A stretch of DNA of 64,000 nt from Caprimulgus europaeus (Eukaryota; Chordata; Aves; Caprimulgiformes; Caprimulgidae). This document shows positions 50,507 through 64,000 of this stretch, in pieces; position 1 is the first letter of the stretch; every line of letters starts with the position of its first letter. The translations under genes and the position numbers were made by a program. The stretch spans positions 372,001-436,000 of the forward strand of contig OU015544.1 of the NCBI GenBank assembly GCA_907165065.1, written 5' to 3'. Below the pieces are notes generated by a model. That model did no database searches and was not told the DNA's origin. It saw only the letters and a list, made by a program, of their open reading frames with translations.

Positions 50507-53500
50507 CCCCTGCACATTTTGAAGATGACCAATTCAGTGTTTTTTCTTCTGGCAAACTGTTTTGTTAGAGAAATCCCAGAGAGCTCTATTTCTGCCATTT
50601 GAAGGTTATCTAATGGATTTCAGTATGTCCAGTTTAGAAAGATGTGTCTTAATGTGCAGAGAGCTGGGATTAATGGAAGAGAGGAAAATGGCTTGTTCCA
50701 ATAGCTCTTTAAGTAAGAAAAGTAAGCGCATTTAAAAGAGGGAAGCCCATGCAAAGTATTTCCATTGTACTGGTTTTTTCATTAAGCATTATCTTGAAAA
50801 GCCCCAAATCATCTGTTTATCTAGGAAATGAGGTTCTGTTTTCATAGATGATGCAAGTGGAGGTTGGGAAAGGGTATCGGAGCCAGCTGGTGCAGCAGGA
50901 AAAAAGAAAAGAGGTCATTCATTATAATTTTTTCCTCATGGTTGCCAGCAAAACAGAGGAAGGAACATGTCCTCTGGGATTTCCCAGCTGGCAAGAACAT
51001 CCTTACAGGCTGGCTTCCAAACACACCAGCAAAAGGAGCGAGGGGGAAATATAAAAATAAATCTCTAGAGACCTACATCTCCATGGGTTATATCGGTGTA
51101 TTGGCTGGTACTCTGGCTGTTTTAATCCGAAGAGTTGGATGTGATGTGAAGTAGGAAAAAAAACCATCCCCAAATCTAGGAACATACCCAAATTGCTACT
51201 ATTTTTTTCTTTCTTTTTCTTTTTCTTTTTTTTTTTTTTTTCAGGCCTCATCAGTGTTTCTCTGCCTTTTCTGTCTCTCCCTTGCTGTGCTCTTCTTCTA
51301 AAAACCAGTTCTGCCTTTTGGCCCCATGTGATCCCTGTGCAGAGCACAGGCGATGGAGAGACGCCTGGCAAGTCTGTCATGGTCAGCAGGATGTTTTTTC
51401 ACTTTCCAGACATCAGCTACCTCATTTTCCACTGACTGTAATTTCCTTCTTGTCTCTTTAATTAGCTCACCTAATGCATTGGCTGCGAACAGCGACCCTG
51501 TCTGCTCTTTCTTCTTTTCACATATCGATACATCATTTGCTGTGACTACTAATTTATGCAGACCCAGCTGTCCTGCTCCCTTGTCTTTCTGCTCACTTGT
51601 TTATCCACCTGAGGTTTGGTACTGCAGAATGGAACCCTTCTGACAAGAGGGCTGCCTTCCTGTGCTCACCATGAAATACCCATGTTGAGCTGGACCTGGA
51701 CCCCAGACCGGGACATTTCTGGATCAAAAGTTGCCTAAGGGCAAGAACTGTCTCTGTGGCCTTTTTTGGTACAAAAGGCAATTCAGGCAAGTCTCCGTCA
51801 CTCTTCCAAGTCTTCTGCTGCTCCTGAAGAATCACTATTAAATGATTATCAATTAGTCATTTCTTGGGAACTTTGACCTCTCCTGGATGTGGAGATCAGC
51901 AGGTGCTCAGCAATTTTCACTCAGATTTATTGCCACTGCAAACAAATGAAATAATGTCGAGCTCCTCTCTCTCTCTCATGCCATCCTGTAGTTGATTAGC
52001 TTTATGGGCAGCTATCAATTTTAGGAGGTCTGTTTTGTGCTAATCATCAGCAGATCTCACGTGATGTTTTCCGAGTGTTTTTAGCCCACTCATGCCATGC
52101 CATCACAGTATGGATGTTGGCAGAGGTGCTCGGTGTCACCTCCTAAGTCAGAAAGAAGGTCCCACAGCATGTGCAAACCCACCACTGAGTGAGAACCCAG
52201 GGGCTTTTTTCCCATAGACTGTTCTCAGGGATGTTCTCTCTCTGAGCCATCCTTGTAGGCTCTGCTTAGTTACCCCTTAGATCCCCAGAGGTTTCCCTGT
52301 CCTGCTGTGGTATAGTGCCTCCACGGCTCTGCTGCAACAGGGGCTCACAGGTCTCATTTGACAGATCTAATCTGTGTTTGTTTCTTAAAGATGTGATCTG
52401 TGTTTTATCACTGTGGGCACAGGGTCATGAGTAGTCACTCCAAGCCCACCAGGTAGTTGCTGCGGTACCTGATCTCAGCTGAGTGATGACACTTAATTGC
52501 AGATCCTAATCCTGTTTGTCAGATCTGGTCTGAAGAAGTGACAAAAGCTTGCAGAGATTTATTTGATTTAAAAAGAAATTTAACGTCTTAAAATTCTGCA
52601 ATTCAGGTTAAAGCAGGAAGAGGGATTAAATCCACTTAACTCTGGGAAGTATCTTTTTGTTTGCTTCTTTCACTTCATTTGGACAGTTTTCTTTTAAGGC
52701 ATAGTCCAGAAGCACTGAAGTCAATGAAGGTTTTGCTGTTGACTTCAGCTGCAGTGAGATTATACCTTTGAGGCAAATTCAGTTTATGCAGTGCTTGAAT
52801 ACAGACCAGGGCTGCTGTAGCATGTGTGTCCTGCTCAACAGCTTAGGGAGGAATGGGCTGGACCTGGAGGGGTTCTGAGGAGCCCTGTCACAGAGGAGTA
52901 ACTACTAAAACCGGTGATGCTGAAGCAGACACCAGCTCACCTCTCCCCCTTCATCACCAGTGCTGGCCGTGTCCCGCCTCCGCTGGCAGGAGCGGGTCTG
53001 GTGCTCTGTGCAGGGAGGGGCTCAGCTCACCGCCCTGCCGGGGGAGCAGTTCACCTCGCTGAGCTCAGCGTGACTGTTGTTAATCCTCCGATTACTGCGC
53101 TTGTCTTGCAGTGACAGATGATGATAAAGGGAGCTGCAGCGCTCTGCCATGAGCCCCGGCTCGGTGCTGGGGCAGTTCCTTAAGCCAGTGCAAGGCTTTG
53201 AGAAGTGGCTGTGTGCTGCTTCCTGGGATGGGGGGATGCGGAACCCCTCGGGATTCCCAGCCCCGTGTGCCGTGCAGCCCTTGAGCCCTGACAAGAAATG
53301 GGTCTGCAGGGTCCCACCAGCTTGGGCTGCTTTATCTTGAGATAAAAATCGGTGAATAAGCATGATGAAATGGTGCCTGATAAATAATAACAGTAACAGA
53401 TATGTTTGATTTTGGCTTTCTGCTGGTAAGTGTAGCTAACAGCAGGTTGAGAAGTCTCTGTTTGTGGAGATGTAGCAGCCCCAGGATGCTCCAGTCACCC

Positions 53501-56500
53501 CTGCTCCCGATCGGGGTCCTGCTCCAGCTGAACCGGGCATGGCTGTACCCCGCTGGGCGTGCAGAAACGGGGCCCTCAGGAGAGGCACCTTCACACTCTG
53601 AGTTGGGGGAATTTGCAGCTTGGGAAAACTTGACATTTTAGACTCTATTGCTTCAAGAAATGTGTGTGGCTGGATGCTGGGGTGGAGTGGTGCAGCCCTG
53701 GCACCGGGATTTCAGTGGAGCCGTCTCGCTGTGCAGAACATCCACACCACTGGGAAGGGAAACCAGCTGCCTTCGGGGCTTTGCAGCGGGGAAGGAACAC
53801 TTGTGCTTGGCATTGCTGAGTTTTTCTTAGTGTATGGACAGAATTCTCACTTGATAAACCATTAGTCTGGGGTTTCAAAGGAGCTTGGAGTTAGATAGCC
53901 AGCTCCCCTTGTTCTGCTTTTTCAAAGGTGAAAAGAGGAATTAATCACAAAGCGTGAGCGGAGCGAGGGCTGCAGCAAGTGAAAGCTTTGAACGTGAAGC
54001 TTAGTGGAGCTAAATGAGCTGTTGCTTTCAAAAACTGAGCTGAGAGTCAGGGGAGATGGTAAACTCATGCTTGGGCAGTGAGAAAGGAAAATCTCTGTTA
54101 ACTCTTCCAGGCCACGCTGATCTGCACAGGTGAGGGGTTTCTTCCTCCCCAGCATTGGCAAAAGCTCTCCCAAATCCAACCTGGAGTGTCTGGGAGTTGA
54201 GGATGCCCGTACAAACACGGTGTGACAGACATCACTAACCTTTACCAGAAAGGAGTTTGCTGGTTTTTTTTTCCTTCCCTGTGCATCTTCTGGCTTTCCT
54301 TAGAGTGTGTTGATATTCTCCAAGGCTCTTCCATTTCACTGATGGAGGATGTGTGGAGTCCACTGTACAGTCTTTGTTAATTGGAGTTATCTTCCCCTTA
54401 TGGTAAAGCACCATTAGCTTGGCATCTGTATTAGTAGTGCAGCCCCCAGTGTGGCATCTGCACTTAAAACTGATGCATCTAGTTGTCTGCCATAGGCAAT
54501 AATTTTAATTGTAACTATATAAAGTTATTGTACAATCCACCACATTTTGTAGAGGTGGCAACATGGTTTTGATCCCACAGCAGCTGAAAATACAGCACTT
54601 TCTTAAAACAAAACCAAACCCCCAATCCAAAACCAGCCACAACACCACCCGACCGGTGGCCACAGCCAGGGGATGGGGCGAGGTGTGTGGCTGCAGAAGG
54701 CGCTGGGTGCTGTGGTGGGTGCTGTGTCCAAGGCCCAGTCTCTTGCCCTTGGCAGCATGAAGAGAGTGGCTGTGCTGCGAGAGCTGCACAAGAGGTTTTG
54801 GCATGAGCTCTTAATCTTCATGCTGCAAACCAGAGCCACTGGAGCCATCAGAGGGAGCCAGGTCTTGAGGCTGGCAGAGCCACGAGGCACGCAAATTTTG
54901 CTGACTTTCAATGGGCATCAGGTCCTCCAGCGCCTCTCATGCTTTTGACAAAATAAAGGACCTTGATTAAAGCAATCACACCAGAGAGTTAGCCAGGACT
55001 TCATAATTGTAGGGAGCCTCGACATTGTCTTCTGAATATGTCAAGGGTAAATCATCCATGGCAAATTACTTCGATCACTGCCTCCATTATTTGGTCTTTA
55101 TCCTAACTTGATACCGAAGGCTAGCTGATAAAATTCTCCCATTGCAAACAAACTATATTTTTTTTTTTTATTCCACCCTCCCATCTGAGAGTTTGTCGTT
55201 CTTGCTGATGTGATTTCTTGGAGGTAGGCTTCTGTTTCTTTCCTTCTTTAAGTCTGTTTTTCACAGTTCTGACTTTTCTGCAGCTGTTTATTTTTCCTTT
55301 GAAGGAAAGTAGAAATCAGACCTAAATAATCTGCTTGATTTTTATCTGAGGCAGCTGTGCTGGGACGGAACCCATTGTTCAAATCTGTTACCTTTTACAC
55401 AACAGAGAGAAATTAATTACAAGGCTTTCCCCTGACATCCAGACTCTTGCCTGCAAATGTTCACATACAAGATGAATGACAATGAGATTCTCATTACAGC
55501 TTGATGAATTAGCCTTTTTGCTTCAGTTACAGCAAAGTCTACTTCATGGTCAACAGTCTTGTTTAGGCCCAGACACTTTTTTCCTCTTTTTCAATTCAAG
55601 TCAAACATTTGCTGTCAAACTACTTTTCTTGATGCAATCCATTATTTTGCACTGCCCACTAGAAATTTTCATTTTTCCAGGGAATGAGGTTTGCAGCTCT
55701 GCCGTGATGAGAACAGACATTCCCAAATCCTTCTTGTTTTAATGCAGTGTGTCTCCCTCACCTTCCCAAATTGTGTTTGGGAAACATGCCCCACCAGCCT
55801 CAGGACTGACCTCTCTGTTGCTTCCTGCCTTTGGTCCTGCACAGTCATGTTTTCATTCTACTGCTGTCTCTTTATTTATTTATTTTAAGTAGCAGAAGCT
55901 TAAAATAACATAAATATTTTATTTGAATGGAGTGGATGTTGTAATACAAAAAAGAGAAGGGAAGAAAAAACCATCATCCTCAACTGAAGTGCAGTGGGAC
56001 GATGGCTGTTGGGAACAGTCCTCCAGGTGTTCCTGACAGAGAAGAGGGCACCTGGCTTCTGCAGGTGTCCCAGTCCGACCAGTCTGCAAGAGGCAAGTGC
56101 CAGTTCCGTATGTCTCTGTGGCTCTTGGGGCTGTGATTTAGTCACAACACGTGTTACACCACAGAGCTTTCCTCTTTGGGTAGACATGGGGCAAAGAAGG
56201 GGGTTCCAGGGGTGGGGGTGCTGCCTGTGCTCAGAGTTGTGCGCTGGTGTTCGCCCATCTGGAGCCCAGTCCTGGTGAGGGCTGAGCTGAGGGTTTGTGG
56301 TGTAATTTGCTTCTCTAGAAGCAGAAGAGCACAGATGTCTGTAGTGTGAAAATTACCATGCCTGAAGCTGTTCATCGCGCCGAGTGCCGGCGCTTTGCCC
56401 GTACAGAGATACAACAGCAGTGCAGGTACTCGGAGCGTGTCCCGGAGAGCCCACTGTTCAGGGACGTTTTGGGGGTGGTTACACCACCTCCTGGGGCATC

Positions 56501-59500
56501 TGACACTGGCTCTTGATGCCATCGAGGTGCTGCCTTGACAGGTGGCTTGACTTCATCCCAGGAATCGAGGTGATGGTAGGAGCGTTGGGAAGGAGTCCCT
56601 GCAGCTGCCAGGGATCCGCGAGGCAAACGGCGCAGGAAGGGAATGGTTATTTTCCAGACCCTCGTTGCAATATTCTGGGTTAATGACCAGGAAATGAACC
56701 TGGAATATCTGTTGGTTCTTTCATAGGAACCGGGCATGTTCACACAAGAGTCTGGCTGATGTGTAATACACCGTTTAGTTAAGACTGAAATAGAAATGGG
56801 GCAGGAGGGAAATGTGCAGCAGTTGTTAATAGCAGTTGCACACACATTTATTTATTCATCTCCACTATGTCAGAGGGTGGGACAGGTGAAGATAGAGCCC
56901 CCCAGACCTGCCATCTCCCTGCAGGAGAGCAGCCCCAAGCAGTGTGGGGGGGACCTTGTTTTCAAGGGCACAAGTGCCGTTTTGCCGACCCATTCTGCTG
57001 TGAGAGGCCAAATAGTTTTCCTGGGCAATTTGAAAAGCTATTGTCTACACAAAACCAATGTCAAAATAACTCTCCCTGCCAGGTGCTTTTTTACAAAGAA
57101 AGAACATTGTGTTTCTTGCTTGTAGTTCTTGGCAGTTCATCATGTTCATTTCCTGGTATCTTTAAGTGTCACCACCGTGATCAATTTTATTGCACCTGCC
57201 TTTGGTAAGAATATTACTAATGGTAGCTCTGATTGGTGTTTAGGGACAGGAATAAGTCATTTATAATGACCATAAGTGAAAACATCAAAACATCAATAGA
57301 AAAATAGTAGCCATAGCTTCAAGCTGCCATTATTTATGTGTCAGTATTTACTTGTACATCTATTGTATGTATCCTAATGCTTCTCAGGCCATGCTTACTT
57401 TGCTGGCTTCTCTTGGATTCAAGAGGCTTGTGTGCCAAGGCCAAAGGGGTGATTGGCGTAAGTGACTTAGGTGGAAGACAGCTAATGCTGTCCGTCAGCC
57501 AAGGAGCAAATCGCTTTGATATCATGGTTTTCTTGAAAAGAGGTCTGTGCATAACGTGGTGTCACCAACGTTTTAGGTATTTGTTAATGGCTCAGCGCCC
57601 AGGGGAATGCCAAGCTTTCAAAATCTCTTGGCCTCTTTTTTTTTTTTTTTTGCATGTTTTTTTTGATTTAGATTTAGAAATCGTGACCATAAAGTAACCA
57701 GAGGAAGCCCATGTAATAAATGAACTAACTTGGGAAATGATGTGTTATCATCACCTTTGCCAGAGGCCTGGTGGCACTTCCCTCCTGGCATTCGAAGGGA
57801 CCTTTGCTTGTGTCTGAGGTGCAGGATTGTCCCTTCCTGCCATGGGTGCTGCCATGGGTGCTGTTCTGCAGGGAGGGGCAGAGCCGAACGTGGCAGCTGA
57901 TCCCGCTGTTTGGCTCGGCTCTGATTCCCAGGGCTGGCTCTCTGGAGAGATTTCCTTCCCACTGCTCCAGTGTTCTCCAGGGAGTTGTCCTCGACTCCTG
58001 CACGGTAGCTCTGTGTCTTGGCACATTGCTGCTGCTCCAGACGCTCTCATCCCTGAGAGCCCTTGAGGCACGACTCCTGCAGTGAGCTGCCAGAACAGGA
58101 AAATCCCGTGGGAATTTTGTCTGCTCTGCCTGCCAGCTCTTCAAGGAAAACTCTGATCTCCCCAACCATAAAATAAAATAAAAGTGAGCAAAATATCACT
58201 GAGCCATATGGATTCAGAGCAGGGTGAAGTCCTCCCTGCTGTCTCTGGTGCCGATTACCAATGCAGCTTAGAGCAAAGCTGAGACTTTTAATGCCCAAAG
58301 TGTGATGAACTCCTTTGACCTGAGTTATTTCTGTTGCTCTTTTGGCTAGCTGTCTGCTTTGCAGGTTGCTGGGCTATCAGGAGATGCAGCAGAAGTGCTG
58401 GAGATGGCTAATTTCAAAGGTACCCAGCATTCTTCCACAGCACGTGGGAAACAGTAACATTTTGAAATGTCATTCTTGTGGTGTTGGTTAAACTTGACAC
58501 TGCAAATGGTACCACAGAAATCCCTCCAGTCACTTCTTCTAACAGGAGTTACACAGATGTCCATGTTTGCACCCTCACATGGCACCTGTGTTGCTGCTGC
58601 CTGGGCTTCTCTGTGGGGCTTTGGGATGGTCGCTGGGGTGGACAGAGTGTTCTGGCTGCGAGGGCACAGGGCTGAGCTGGGGACGGGGGAGAGGAGCCCT
58701 GCTCTGCTGTGCTGGAACAGCTCACTACCTGGGCTACAGAAACAAGCCATTTGCTTTATTGAAGGTTACTTAGCCTCCAGGCTCTTACATTTCTTTATTT
58801 CCTCTTAAATGGATGTTTTCCCCAAATTCAATCTCTTTAAAGCGGCTCTAACAGGTTTCCAATTACTTCTCATAGCATTAGTTTTCCATTCTAAAAATTT
58901 CTCTCTGAGCATTGAGTCTATTTGAGAACTTGGGAAAGAGTTTTTTCCTTCTTGTTCTATTTTTCTGAAGTCAGAGTGTTCATCAAAGAGCTTTCCCAAA
59001 CTTCTCTCCTCTCTTCACTAAGAAAATCCCAGGAAATTAGTTTGAAAATAGGACCAGCCTCTCCTGCTCCAGTAGCAAGGTGCTCTTCCCTTCTCCCAGT
59101 TTGTGCTTTGGGAGCTTGCTGATAAATGGGACTCTTTTAACAGGAGACTTGAACATTTTGGATTAAGAAAATATTTAAATACATGAACTTCAGATGTAAT
59201 GAGAAGTGCCGTTTTAAGTCGTGTTGAGTAGGTACTTACTTAATCCGTGCTTATGCTGGGCTGTGTTCCAGCCTCCATTTAAACAGGTTTTCTGAAATCG
59301 GGGCTAACGGATCAGATATGGTCCATTGGCATCAGTGAAGTTGTTCTCATCAGCATTACTAGTCCCTGGACCTTTCACAGTGGTAGAGGCGAGTTAACTG
59401 GTAATATTTCTGGGTATCAGTCAGGCTGCAAAGTAGGATAATAACCATTATATTCCATTGGTTTAAGTCCTGAGAGGGCTGGGGGTGAAACACATTTCTG

Positions 59501-61504
59501 AATATTCGTTAAATGTGAGAACCTTCAAGTGAAAAAGCATCAATGAGCATTTCAAATTGTGGAAAGAACCTCTGTCCTTCCCATCAACTGCAGAGCAAGA
59601 ACTAATGTCAGAAAGCTTATTTTCACTTCCTGATTGTTCTGAGACTGTTTTGAAAACCAGCCACAAATGACAACTCCTCGTGCCGTGCTCGAGAACGGCC
59701 TTTTCCCATTTCCTCACCAGCAAAGTGCAGGAAATCGGGGTCGTGACACTTCCACAAAGGCCGGACGTCAGGGACGGGGGCTTGCAGCAGACAGCGAGGT
59801 GTCCCAGGGCACCATCGCTGCGCACACACCAGGGAGAAGAGAGCATTGCCTAGGAAATCCCACGCTCTCCTCTGCATCAGACGTAGAGGAGGAGCTGGAT
59901 GAGATTTCCTGGAACAGAGCTGAGCACTTCCAGAGTGGAGCTGGCGCCCGTCGAGGCAGCTGACACGCGGCTGCCAGGAGTGATTGAGCGCTGCTTTGCA
60001 TGAAGTGAGATGTCAATACTATTAATTTTATGGCGCAGCAGCCAAAATGCTTGTAACTGTCAGAGACCTTCATCAGAGTAACATCTTTCCATCGACGGTA
60101 CTGGAGTGCAGAGGAATTTCAGTTGCTTACTCTTAAATTCTTCTTTATGTAAAATAATAATAGCGGTAATTTTTCTTAACAGAGTGCTTTCAAAAGCATT
60201 TTTGGACATTTATCAAAATTTGAAGTCTTCACTGAAATAGAAATTACATAAGAAAATTGTTTTCTTCAGAAAGCATATAAAATATTTTAAATGTATCAAA
60301 ATTATAATTTACATCTGTTATTCAAATTATTCTTTAATATGGCAAAATTAAATGTAGAATGCCATCATAAATGGATGGAGCAAGGTCATCTGCCCCCCTC
60401 ACCCTTTTTTTTTTTTAATTTGGTGATGTTCTGCTTTATAGTTCTGTGCAGTCTGAGTTTGGAAATACTTAGTTTTGAGAAGCTGAGGGCCAGTGCCATG
60501 ACCAAGGAGAAGATAAACTGAATTCCTTAGATTCAAGTTGCTGAGCCTTGAAACACATTTTCTCTTCCCTCCCAAAGATGATAAACATAATAAAATTTGT
60601 GTATATTTGTTTAGTGTAGCCCATTTATCTTGCCCATACTTGGGGCTCTGTTGTGCTTGTTTATTTGCAGACCCTGGGGAACTGAGATCTGGTGGCACTA
60701 GTGTTAATTAGAAGTCAGTTTGTGTCATCGCTTGAGAAGTGCTTGTATTCTCCAGACATGGAATGAGTTCAGCACCGTGTCACTCAGACAGCTGGTCTCA
60801 ACAAACACCATTCTCAGGACAAATATTCAGAATAATTCCCTAGAGTGCAATGTGTGAGGGGAAAAAATAAAAAAACCTGTAATATTCTGTTGGACTTTAC
60901 AGAAATTGGAAAATGAGCTGAACTTCAGGAACACTTTGTTTTATGGGACAGTCTTGCCTATGTGAAGAGTGATAAACATCAGTGCTGCGTAGCTGTAAGA
61001 GGGAGCTCCCCTGTCCCCAGGCACACGATGGCCGTATGGTTGTCCTCTCCTCCCTGGACCAGGAGTTCTCCAGGTGAGACACTGGCTGCACAACACTTCT
61101 TTGCGTCCTTACACTGCAGTATTTTCTGAAACCTATTATAAGGTTCATATCTGCAAAGCTTCTGATTTTGTTGTTTGATATAATTTAATTAAATAAAGCT
61201 GCTTCATTGCATAAAGGTCTTGGTATTTAATATTTAATAGTATAAATCCCATGTGAGTCTTGGGTGGAAGATGAAAATTGCATTTTAAATTAATGTGCAC
61301 TCAAAGCCTGTGTTTGCTTATTTCTGCATGGAAGGGCCAACAGCCACTTTCATGTATAATACTGGCTCGCAGGGGTGATGTCTGTATTCTCCTCTTAGAA
61401 AGGGCGAGTTACTGTCCAAAGAGAGGTGGTGGAACTACTCGTGTGCTGAAACAGGGCGAGGGGGAAGCCTGTTTCTGGTGGCACTGGCCATGTGAAGCAG
61501 GATG

Positions 61505-61600
61505 CCCATCGCGCACCCGCAGTCGGGGTCTCTCCTCCCCGGCATGACCCTGCGCGGGGGGGAGGTCCCAGCGCCTGCACCGCACGTCCCGTTGGGGGGA
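61505..61600. promoter_or_regulatory. Small CpG-rich patch
   Basis: About 11 CpGs in 95 bp, including GCGCGGGGGGG. No TATA box, exon or known site. Confidence 0.2.
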
Positions 61601-63094
61601 CATGGTCCATTGCAGCACAGTAACACAAAGAGCTAATTAGTGGGGTAACGGTGTGGCTGCAGTCCCTGATGAGTGGGCTCTGCGCAGAGTCATTTCCAGG
61701 AAAGAGCTTTCCCAGCAGCATCTGAGCAGGAGTAAGGAGTCCCTGGATGGGGTGGTTGGCCTGGGGTGATTGCCCTTGGGAGACAGGGAGCGGCCAGCTC
61801 TGTGTTACACCTCACTGGTGGTTTTGAGCAAATGAACCTTATAATGAGGTGATCGTGTTTGAACAGGCTTGTGGCTTTTCCCACTGAGGGCCGGGGGGCT
61901 CCGGGACTATGGCTTTTGAGTAGCGTGGTCCAGCTCTTCAGCAAACCTTCAGATGTTTCAAGCATTATAACATGTATGACTTTGGTGGAGGTATTCAGTG
62001 TGCTCTGTTTTGGGGGAAAGGTCAAACATTAGCATTGAAGGATGACATTTTTTCTGAAAACATGGGTCAAAGTTTTTCTGTCTCCTATCTAGGTGAAGAC
62101 ATTTACCTCCAGCTGGGAGCCCTGCGTACCACGGTCATTTCAGCATGGACACCTGGGATTCACACAGTCTGTTATTGCTCCTTTGTGCTGGCAGCGTGTG
62201 ACAGAGGACGCCTGCAGCAGTGTCCACAGCAGTGCCTGGTGCAGCCCTGCTCAGCCCACTGTCACCAGCACGGTTTGGGTAGGGTCACACAGCAGCAGGG
62301 CTCGGACATCGCCTGTCTCGGCTCTGGTAGTAGCTAACGAGTCTCAGGTGCTTGCCCAGTACCAGCAGCGCCTTTCCAGGCTGTTTTCAGAACATCTTCA
62401 CCATCCATCCAGTTTGGCCAGATTTTCAAAGGATTTGAGCATACCTGGTATTTCACATTCTTGTACAGGTTTGGCTGTTTGTATCACTGATTTCACGGGA
62501 GCTGAACTCGGCAGTGACTCCTTATGTCTGACCCCAGACAGTACTCATCAAAGCACACTAAACACTTATAAATTAAATGCTGTTTTAAAGCCCAGTCTGG
62601 CAAACTCTTGGCAGTCAGTTTGATACTTATAACGAGGATTATTCTAAGTGCCTTCAAGATTGCTTCCTGAGTAAGCTTTGTTTGTGTATTGTGAAGAACT
62701 GTTTGCGTCCAGGCCAGTCAGGATTTCTCCTCTTAGTGTCGGTGGCGGGGAGGAGAGGCAGGAACGACCGTGCTCTTTCTGTGCTGCTTTGAAAGCCCAA
62801 AGTGCTCCAAAGGGAAGGTCAAACAAAGCAATTCTTCACATTAATTCCTTTGAGTGGCATTTAGACTTAACCAGCTGTGTTACTGACTTTTATTGCAATA
62901 CCAGAGTCAGTGCTGGGAAGTTGGGGCTCTCACAGTTTGTAGTTCCAGTGCTACAGAGACCTTTTAAAAGCACAGGAGCCACTGAAGAGCGTTACCTTGA
63001 TGTGCTCTGGGGCCTGTTTCTGCTCTGAGTCCACTGTCTCCAGTGGTGGGGAATAAACCACACCGTGCTCCTGCTCCTGCCAGCTTTGCTGCCG

Positions 63095-63180
63095 GTGAGG
63101 GGTTCCCACTCGGGGCAGCTCGCGGCCGCGGATCCTCGGAGAGGCGACGGGATGTGACGGCAGGAGAGCGAAGCTTCGGC
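63095..63180. promoter_or_regulatory. Small CpG-rich patch with a CCGCGG/GGCCGC core
   Basis: About 13 CpGs in under 100 bp, centred on CTCGCGGCCGCGGATC. The neighbourhood is AT-rich. A regulatory role is only inferred from composition. Confidence 0.22.
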
Positions 63181-63585
63181 GTGCAACTGGGGCAAGTGCA
63201 GGAAGTGCAGCGTGTTTGGTGGCAGCAGCAGCCCCTCTGCTCCCTTCCCCTGAGCTGAGTGACACTGGCCTACAGTGTCCTTCTGGTGAAAATCACTGTG
63301 AAGCAATAATCATTGCAGTTATAGCTCCGGCTGCAGAATGCTAATCTTGCAAATGCTTTATGAAACAAAGTGATGATAATTTCTTTACTTTCTGATCAGT
63401 TTTAACACAAATTATTTCCTTTTTGGTTCTACTGGGATAAGGTTTGAAATGGAAATCTATACCTAAATTTTGTATCCTTGAGACACGGCAGCCAAAAATG
63501 TGTTCAACTTGTCACACAGTTTATAGATCCTCTCCACAACTAGCAATAGGCATTGGCCCTGAGATCTGATTTCCTCAGTGAAATT

Positions 63586-63620
63586 GATATATAAATATCT
63601 ATACATATATATATGTATAA
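63586..63620. repeat. TA-rich simple sequence
   Basis: Imperfect ATATA/TATACATA tract. Confidence 0.85.
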
Positions 63621-63646
63621 AAGTTTCAGATTATGTAACTCCACCA

Positions 63647-63699
63647 TCTGCTGCTTTACATAAACAGTGCTCCTGTTCCACCTCTGCTGCTTTACATAA
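63647..63699. repeat. 17-bp direct repeat at 36-bp spacing
   Basis: TCTGCTGCTTTACATAA occurs at 63647-63663 and again at 63683-63699. The flanking CCACC is also shared, so this is an imperfect 36-bp tandem duplication. Confidence 0.85.
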
Positions 63700-64000
63700 T
63701 GCTGTCCCCATACACATCCTCACTTGTGTGCAACACGGGGCAGCTGCTGAAGCAGTAACTGTACTTTTTGTTCTCCTCTAGCTAAATGTTCCTTCCTAGT
63801 AAGGTAGAGGGGGAGACCTTGCAGACAGAAACTATGTATTAAGACTTTCATTGCCCATTTGTTTCCCACTTACTGTTTTTGTTCTTACATATGCAAACCA
63901 GGCAGCTTGTGTTTACTTTGATAAGCAACTTTACTGCAGGGTCAAGTAGAAAGAAAAGATTGGCAGGAAAGGAGCAAATCTTCCTTTAAAATGTCTGCAA

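Larger units (their letters stand above)
50151..64000. other. Intergenic region, distal upstream side
   Basis: About 14 kb with no recognised gene. It holds a long inverted A/T hairpin (50438-50506), a pyrimidine tract ending in TTTCAG (51202-51244), a T run near 57636, GC/CpG patches (61505-61600 and 63095-63180) and small repeats at the right end. Confidence 0.5.

Noticed and set aside
51202-51244. Strong pyrimidine tract ending TTTCAG, looking like a splice acceptor
   Set aside because: The following plus-strand sequence has no convincing exon with a donor. It is probably a simple pyrimidine tract.

Overview
This window looks like avian nuclear DNA, and it contains one protein-coding gene that I can identify with certainty. 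Three things point to a bird (or another sauropsid). There are two CR1-type LINE 3' ends. Repeat content is otherwise low, with no Alu- or L1-like sequence recognised. The vertebrate gene present is compact, with its coding exons inside about 15 kb. Nothing bacterial, phage-like, CRISPR-like or operon-like is present. Most open frames in the window are chance frames or shadows.

The gene is WSCD1 (WSC domain-containing protein 1, a sialate O-sulfotransferase family member). It lies on the minus strand, with its start codon at 17895 and its stop at 2668-2670. Eight coding exons with GT-AG introns and matching phases join into 577 codons plus stop. The protein is a type II Golgi-style membrane protein: a short cytosolic tail, one transmembrane anchor, a variable stem, two eight-cysteine WSC domains and a C-terminal PAPS-dependent sulfotransferase domain. 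Each WSC domain is encoded by its own two-exon, phase 1-1 cassette. The introns inside the two cassettes sit at homologous codons but are one nucleotide out of register.

Upstream of the start codon, the first coding exon carries about 270 nt of 5' leader with three short upstream ORFs. A CpG island near 25.8-26.35 kb, with a good minus-strand splice donor at 25707/25706, is the likely promoter and non-coding first exon. It would leave a first intron of about 7.5 kb. The nearest poly(A) signal lies about 30 nt beyond the stop codon, beside an A-rich tract, with alternatives further on.

The rest of the window (about 26.4-64 kb, upstream of the gene) appears to be intergenic. It holds the two CR1 fragments, a minisatellite, microsatellites, G/T- and T-rich low-complexity blocks, a perfect CRE site, several small CpG-rich patches and a few exon-like segments with good splice sites. 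I cannot assign those segments to any known gene. I did not find a new multi-gene system. The items most worth a second look are the intron offset between the two WSC cassettes, the uORF-bearing leader, and three exon-like segments (in intron 4, and near 33.5 and 43.7 kb).
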